A stretch of DNA of 64,000 nt, from the NCBI RefSeq assembly GCF_000519305.1, contig NZ_JAFG01000003.1, positions 186,181 to 250,180 on the forward strand, given 5' to 3'. The notes beneath the pieces were generated by a model that saw nothing but the letters and a program-made list of their open reading frames with translations, was not told where the DNA came from and did no database searches. The translations under genes were made by a program, and so were the position numbers. This DNA comes from Mesorhizobium ciceri WSM4083. Lineage in GTDB: Bacteria > Pseudomonadota > Alphaproteobacteria > Rhizobiales > Rhizobiaceae. Positions 61,000 through 64,000 of this stretch are shown here, in pieces (the first letter of the stretch is position 1; each line of letters begins with the position of its first letter).

Positions 61000-62034
61000 T
61001 TACCTCTCCCCCGGCCGGTCGATACCGGGAAGCTTTGGAAGGCCGAAAATCGAAAAATCACTGCCGCGCACCGAGGCCTCGGTGCGGATCGCCGCGCGCA
61101 GCCTGGCCGAACGGGCGCGCGGATTGGCCGCCACCTCGGCGTCGCCGGCCGTCACGCCGCCGCCCGCCTTGCGGAACGTCGCGATGCGCGCATGCGCCTC
61201 GGGCAGGTGACGCGAGCCGGTCGCAACATCGGCCCGGTCGGCGATGAAGCGCTTGACGATGCGGTCTTCCAGCGAATGGAACGTCACCACGGCGAGCCGA
61301 CCGCCCGGCTTCAGCGCGCGTTCGGCCGCGAACAGGGCCTTGGCCAGTTCGCCAAGCTCGTCGTTGACGAAAATGCGCAGCGCCTGGAAGACGCGCGTCG
61401 CCGGATGGATCTTGTCCTTCGGCGCCCGGCCGATATGCGTCTCGATAGCATCGGCGAGTTCCAGCGTGCGCTCGAACGGGCGCTTTTCGCGGCGAGCCTC
61501 GATCATGCGGGCGATGCGCCCGGCATGACGCTCCTCGCCGAGGAATCCGAAGATACGGGCAAGGTCGCCTGGCTTGAAGGAATTGACGACGTCGGCGGCG
61601 CTGAGGCCCGATTGCGCCATGCGCATGTCGAGCGGCCCGTCGGCGCGGAACGAAAACCCGCGCTCGGCCTGGTCGAGCTGCATCGAGGACACACCGATGT
61701 CGAGCACGATCCCGTCGGCGCTCTCGACATGCTCGTCCAGCGTCGAGAACGGCGCCTGCACCAGCCGCAGCCGGCCGCCCGACTGCGCTTCCAGATCGCG
61801 CCCGGCCGCGATCGCATCCGGATCGCGGTCGATCGCCACCACGGAGGCGCCCGGCGCCAGAATGGCCCTGGTGTAGCCGCCAGCGCCGAACGTGCCGTCG
61901 ATGATGATGTCGCCTTCAGCCGGCGCCAGCGCTTCGAGCACTTCGGCAAGGAGGACCGGAATGTGGCGGGCCGATCCGCCAACGGCGTGCCCACCTACGG
62001 CGTGAGGAAGGTCATCGCCGTGGCCTGCCGTCAT
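61000..62034 (-). CDS. rsmH: 16S rRNA (cytosine-1402-N4)-methyltransferase
   Basis: SAM-dependent methyltransferase (formerly MraW), 344 aa. [28 protein letters not shown] (SAM site), [25 protein letters not shown] and [14 protein letters not shown] are diagnostic. The ATG at 62034 overlaps the mraZ stop by ATGA; a longer frame to 62685 is a shadow across mraZ. Confidence 0.97.
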   Translation of the reverse strand: MTAGHGDDLPHAVGGHAVGGSARHIPVLLAEVLEALAPAEGDIIIDGTFGAGGYTRAILAPGASVVAIDRDPDAIAAGRDLEAQSGGRLRLVQAPFSTLDEHVESADGIVLDIGVSSMQLDQAERGFSFRADGPLDMRMAQSGLSAADVVNSFKPGDLARIFGFLGEERHAGRIARMIEARREKRPFERTLELADAIETHIGRAPKDKIHPATRVFQALRIFVNDELGELAKALFAAERALKPGGRLAVVTFHSLEDRIVKRFIADRADVATGSRHLPEAHARIATFRKAGGGVTAGDAEVAANPRARSARLRAAIRTEASVRGSDFSIFGLPKLPGIDRPGER

Positions 62035-62489
62035 TCCGGTCGCTCCCCAGGCTTCGTCCCCTGCCGAAGCTGCAAAAGCCGTACCCGCGCCTGCGCCCCA
62101 TAGGCGGCAAGCCGTCCCGGCTCCCAGATCTGAAAGAAGTTGCCGCGCCCGACAAAGGCCACTTCCGCCGAAATGCCGGTGTGTTCGCGAAGGAAATCGC
62201 TCATCGTGATGCGGCCGTCCTGGTCGAGTTTCAAGAAGGCTCCGTCGCCATGGCAGAAGAACGACATATCGTCCGCCGTCTGCAGGAAGGGATCCTCGAG
62301 CGCTATGCGCTGCTCGTAGCGGTCGAGCAGGTCGAGCCCGCCGACATCCATCGCCGGCAGGTCCAGGCAGCGCAGCGCATAGAGTTCCGAATAGCCGCGC
62401 TTCTGCACGACGGCACGGAAATGCGCGGGAACGGACACCCGCCCCTTCGCATCGATCCTGCTCACCGAGTTTGACAGAAACCGGTCCAT
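62031..62489 (-). CDS. mraZ: MraZ, transcriptional regulator of the dcw cluster
   Basis: A 152-aa AbrB-like (SpoVT/AbrB fold) DNA-binding protein. Two swapped-hairpin motifs are visible, [16 protein letters not shown] and [18 protein letters not shown]. In E. coli MraZ represses its own dcw operon by binding TGGGN repeats with 5-nt spacers; four such repeats lie at 62675-62709 upstream. It heads the block mraZ-rsmH-ftsL-ftsI-murEF-mraY-murD-ftsW-murGCB. No strong ribosome site precedes the ATG at 62489. Confidence 0.95.
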   Translation of the reverse strand: MDRFLSNSVSRIDAKGRVSVPAHFRAVVQKRGYSELYALRCLDLPAMDVGGLDLLDRYEQRIALEDPFLQTADDMSFFCHGDGAFLKLDQDGRITMSDFLREHTGISAEVAFVGRGNFFQIWEPGRLAAYGAQARVRLLQLRQGTKPGERPE

Positions 62490-62674
62490 TAAACGCTACA
62501 GCCGCTTGCGCCGCCGCACCCCTCTCCATCTTGTCGAACGCGCCGCCGCAGCGCGCTCCCTGCCCCGTATCAGCCTCGTCCGCACGGGCAAAAACCGGCA
62601 AACGCACAGCCGCCGCGGCTGCCCGATTGGCGTACGCTTTACCCTGACACGGAACGAAGGCTTTGATGTCTAGA

Positions 62675-62709
62675 TGGGATATCATGGGGCACTATGGGCG
62701 TCAACGGGA
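62675..62709. promoter_or_regulatory. MraZ-type operator repeats overlapping the mraZ promoter
   Basis: On the plus strand TGGGA (62675), TGGGG (62685), TGGGC (62695) and CGGGA (62705) recur every 10 bp with 5-nt spacers, the layout of the MraZ operator. On the minus strand the same stretch holds TTGACG (62699-62704) and TATCCC (62676-62681) spaced by 17 bp, a plausible sigma-70 promoter reading toward mraZ with a ~170-nt leader. The rest of the gap 62490-62899 shows no gene. Confidence 0.7.
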
Positions 62710-62899
62710 ATGGACTTCACAAACACGCGCGCCGCGACCAATGAGAGCAGCCTCGACGACACGTCTCGTCTTTATGGTCTATTAAGCCTAACGAAGCGTT
62801 TAGAGCCGTCTGGCCCAACCGGACGCGCCTTGCCGCGAACCGCTGCCGGGCATAGCGTCTCGCCGCATCTCGTCGGTCGCAAACAGGGTTGGAAATTCG

Positions 62900-64000
62900 A
62901 TGTCTGAAACAGCAAAGTCACGCGCTGCAGCGCTTCCCCATCTGCGTCGCAGCGGGTTTGCCATGGGCGATTCCATTCCCCTGCCCCTGACCATGGCCGC
63001 CATTTTTCATGCGCCCGGCGACGCCACCGGTTTCAACCAGTACGGGCGTTTCAGCAACCCGACCTGGGACGCGGTCGAACATATGCTGGCTCATCTGGAG
63101 GACGCGCCTTGCGTCGGGTTCCCTTCAGGAATGGCGGCAATCTCGGCGGCGTTCTTTGCCGTGCTCAAAACTGGCGACCGTATCCTGCTGCCTTCCGACG
63201 GTTATCACACGACGCGGGCTTTGGCCGATCGTTTCCTCAAGCCGCTCGGCATCACCTACGACGTCAGGCCGACCTCGACTTTCCTCGATGGCGGCTTCGA
63301 TGGCTGTCGGCTGGCGTTTGTCGAAACCCCTGCCAATCCGGGGCTGGATATCTGCGATATCGCCGCCGTTGCCGATGCTGTTCACAAAGCCGGCGCGATC
63401 CTTGTCGTCGACAACACGACCATGACACCCTTCGGCCAACGGCCGCTCGACCATGGCGCCGATATCGTCGTTGCCGCCGACACCAAGGCACCCAATGGCC
63501 ACTCCGACGTGCTGTTCGGCCATGTGGCCAGCCGCAATGCCGATATCATAGCCGCCGTGACCGGCTGGCGCGAAGTTTCCGGCAGCATTCCCGGACCGTT
63601 CGAAGCCTGGCTGGTGCATCGCGGCCTGGAGACACTGGATGTGCGCTTCGATCGCATGTGTTCCTCGGCGGAAGTCATCGCGCGGCGGCTGCAGGGCCAC
63701 CGGGCAATCAGCGGCCTGCGTTATCCCGGACTGGAAGGCGATCCGTCGCACAACCTTGCCCGCGCCCAGATGGAGCGCTTCGGCTTTCTCATTTCTTTCG
63801 AGCTCGCCTCGGAGAACAAGGCCGAGGATTTCATCAACAATTGCGACCTGATGCAGGCCGCGACATCCTTCGGCGGCGTCCACACCTCCGCCGAGCGGCG
63901 CTTGAAGCGAGGCGATGCTGTCCCTGCCGGCTTCGTTCGCCTCTCGGTCGGCTGCGAGCCGGTGGAAGAGCTTTGGAAGGCGATCGAGGCGTCACTGGAC
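62900..64000 (+). CDS. cystathionine beta/gamma-lyase family PLP enzyme (cut by window end)
   Basis: The first 367 residues of a trans-sulfuration PLP enzyme (Cys/Met_Meta_PP family), with no stop before the window edge. FNQYGRFSNPTWDAVEHML, FPSGMAAISAAFFA and VDNTTMTPFGQRPLDHGADI match the family. The PLP lysine is in ADTKAPNGHSDVLFG, where the usual tyrosine after the lysine is replaced by Ala-Pro. ATG 62900 is preceded by a weak GGA. The gene is divergent from mraZ across a 410-bp gap. Substrate is probably cystathionine or a related sulfur amino acid. Confidence 0.88.
   Translation, partial: MSETAKSRAAALPHLRRSGFAMGDSIPLPLTMAAIFHAPGDATGFNQYGRFSNPTWDAVEHMLAHLEDAPCVGFPSGMAAISAAFFAVLKTGDRILLPSDGYHTTRALADRFLKPLGITYDVRPTSTFLDGGFDGCRLAFVETPANPGLDICDIAAVADAVHKAGAILVVDNTTMTPFGQRPLDHGADIVVAADTKAPNGHSDVLFGHVASRNADIIAAVTGWREVSGSIPGPFEAWLVHRGLETLDVRFDRMCSSAEVIARRLQGHRAISGLRYPGLEGDPSHNLARAQMERFGFLISFELASENKAEDFINNCDLMQAATSFGGVHTSAERRLKRGDAVPAGFVRLSVGCEPVEELWKAIEASLD

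Noticed and set aside
62035..62685. N-terminal extension of the rsmH frame
   Set aside because: It runs through mraZ in another frame and past its promoter region; the ATGA overlap with mraZ gives the normal 344-aa enzyme.

Overview
The window looks like a chromosomal segment of a Hyphomicrobiales (rhizobial) alphaproteobacterium, most likely Mesorhizobium or a close relative. This is inferred from the high GC content, the order of the cell-wall genes (mraZ to ftsZ, then lpxC, bamD, recN, ligA), the long FtsZ linker, RIME-like rhizobial intergenic palindromes, and the mix of sugar and methylated-amine catabolic genes. No rRNA, tRNA, CRISPR array or insertion sequence was recognised.

Layout. 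Positions 1-5.4 kb carry a PQQ glucose dehydrogenase (minus) and a UvrD/PcrA helicase (plus) that contains an in-frame palindromic repeat. Positions 5.36-7.1 kb form an AT-rich islet with one DUF262/HNH-type (GmrSD-like) gene. Positions 7.1-13.4 kb hold a sugar ABC importer operon with an isomerase and an oxidoreductase, facing a LacI-type regulator across a palindromic operator. Positions 13.4-17.8 kb hold an orphan encapsulated-ferritin-like protein and an MttB-like methyltransferase paired with a dimethylglycine-dehydrogenase-like flavoprotein. Positions 18-29.4 kb are a patchwork of mostly single genes: phytase-like esterase, L,D-transpeptidase, MATE and MFS transporters, TMEM175-like channel, SDR, iron permease family protein, hexapeptide acetyltransferase, a tandem ClpX-type zinc-finger protein, CreA, SCO and PrmA. 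Positions 29.4-36.1 kb hold a large autotransporter, a three-domain aminopeptidase P and AzlCD.

From 36.2 to 62.5 kb nearly everything is on the minus strand and is read from mraZ downward: mraZ, rsmH, ftsL, ftsI, murE, murF, mraY, murD, ftsW, murG, murC, murB, then a 313-bp gap, then ddl, ftsQ, ftsA, ftsZ, a strong terminator, lpxC, bamD, recN, ligA and a DUF2461 gene. Many of the junctions are ATGA or similar overlaps. The cluster makes UDP-MurNAc-pentapeptide and lipid II, flips and polymerises septal peptidoglycan, and builds the Z ring. A PLP enzyme of the cystathionine lyase family runs off the right edge, divergent from mraZ.

The observations most worth checking are the palindromic element inside the uvrD reading frame and its related intergenic copy, eight GANTC (CcrM) sites within 179 bp upstream of ddl-ftsQAZ, a four-repeat MraZ-type operator interleaved with a promoter upstream of mraZ, the orphan EncFtn-like protein with an intact ferroxidase residue pattern but no shell gene, and the two-finger ClpX-ZBD-like small protein.
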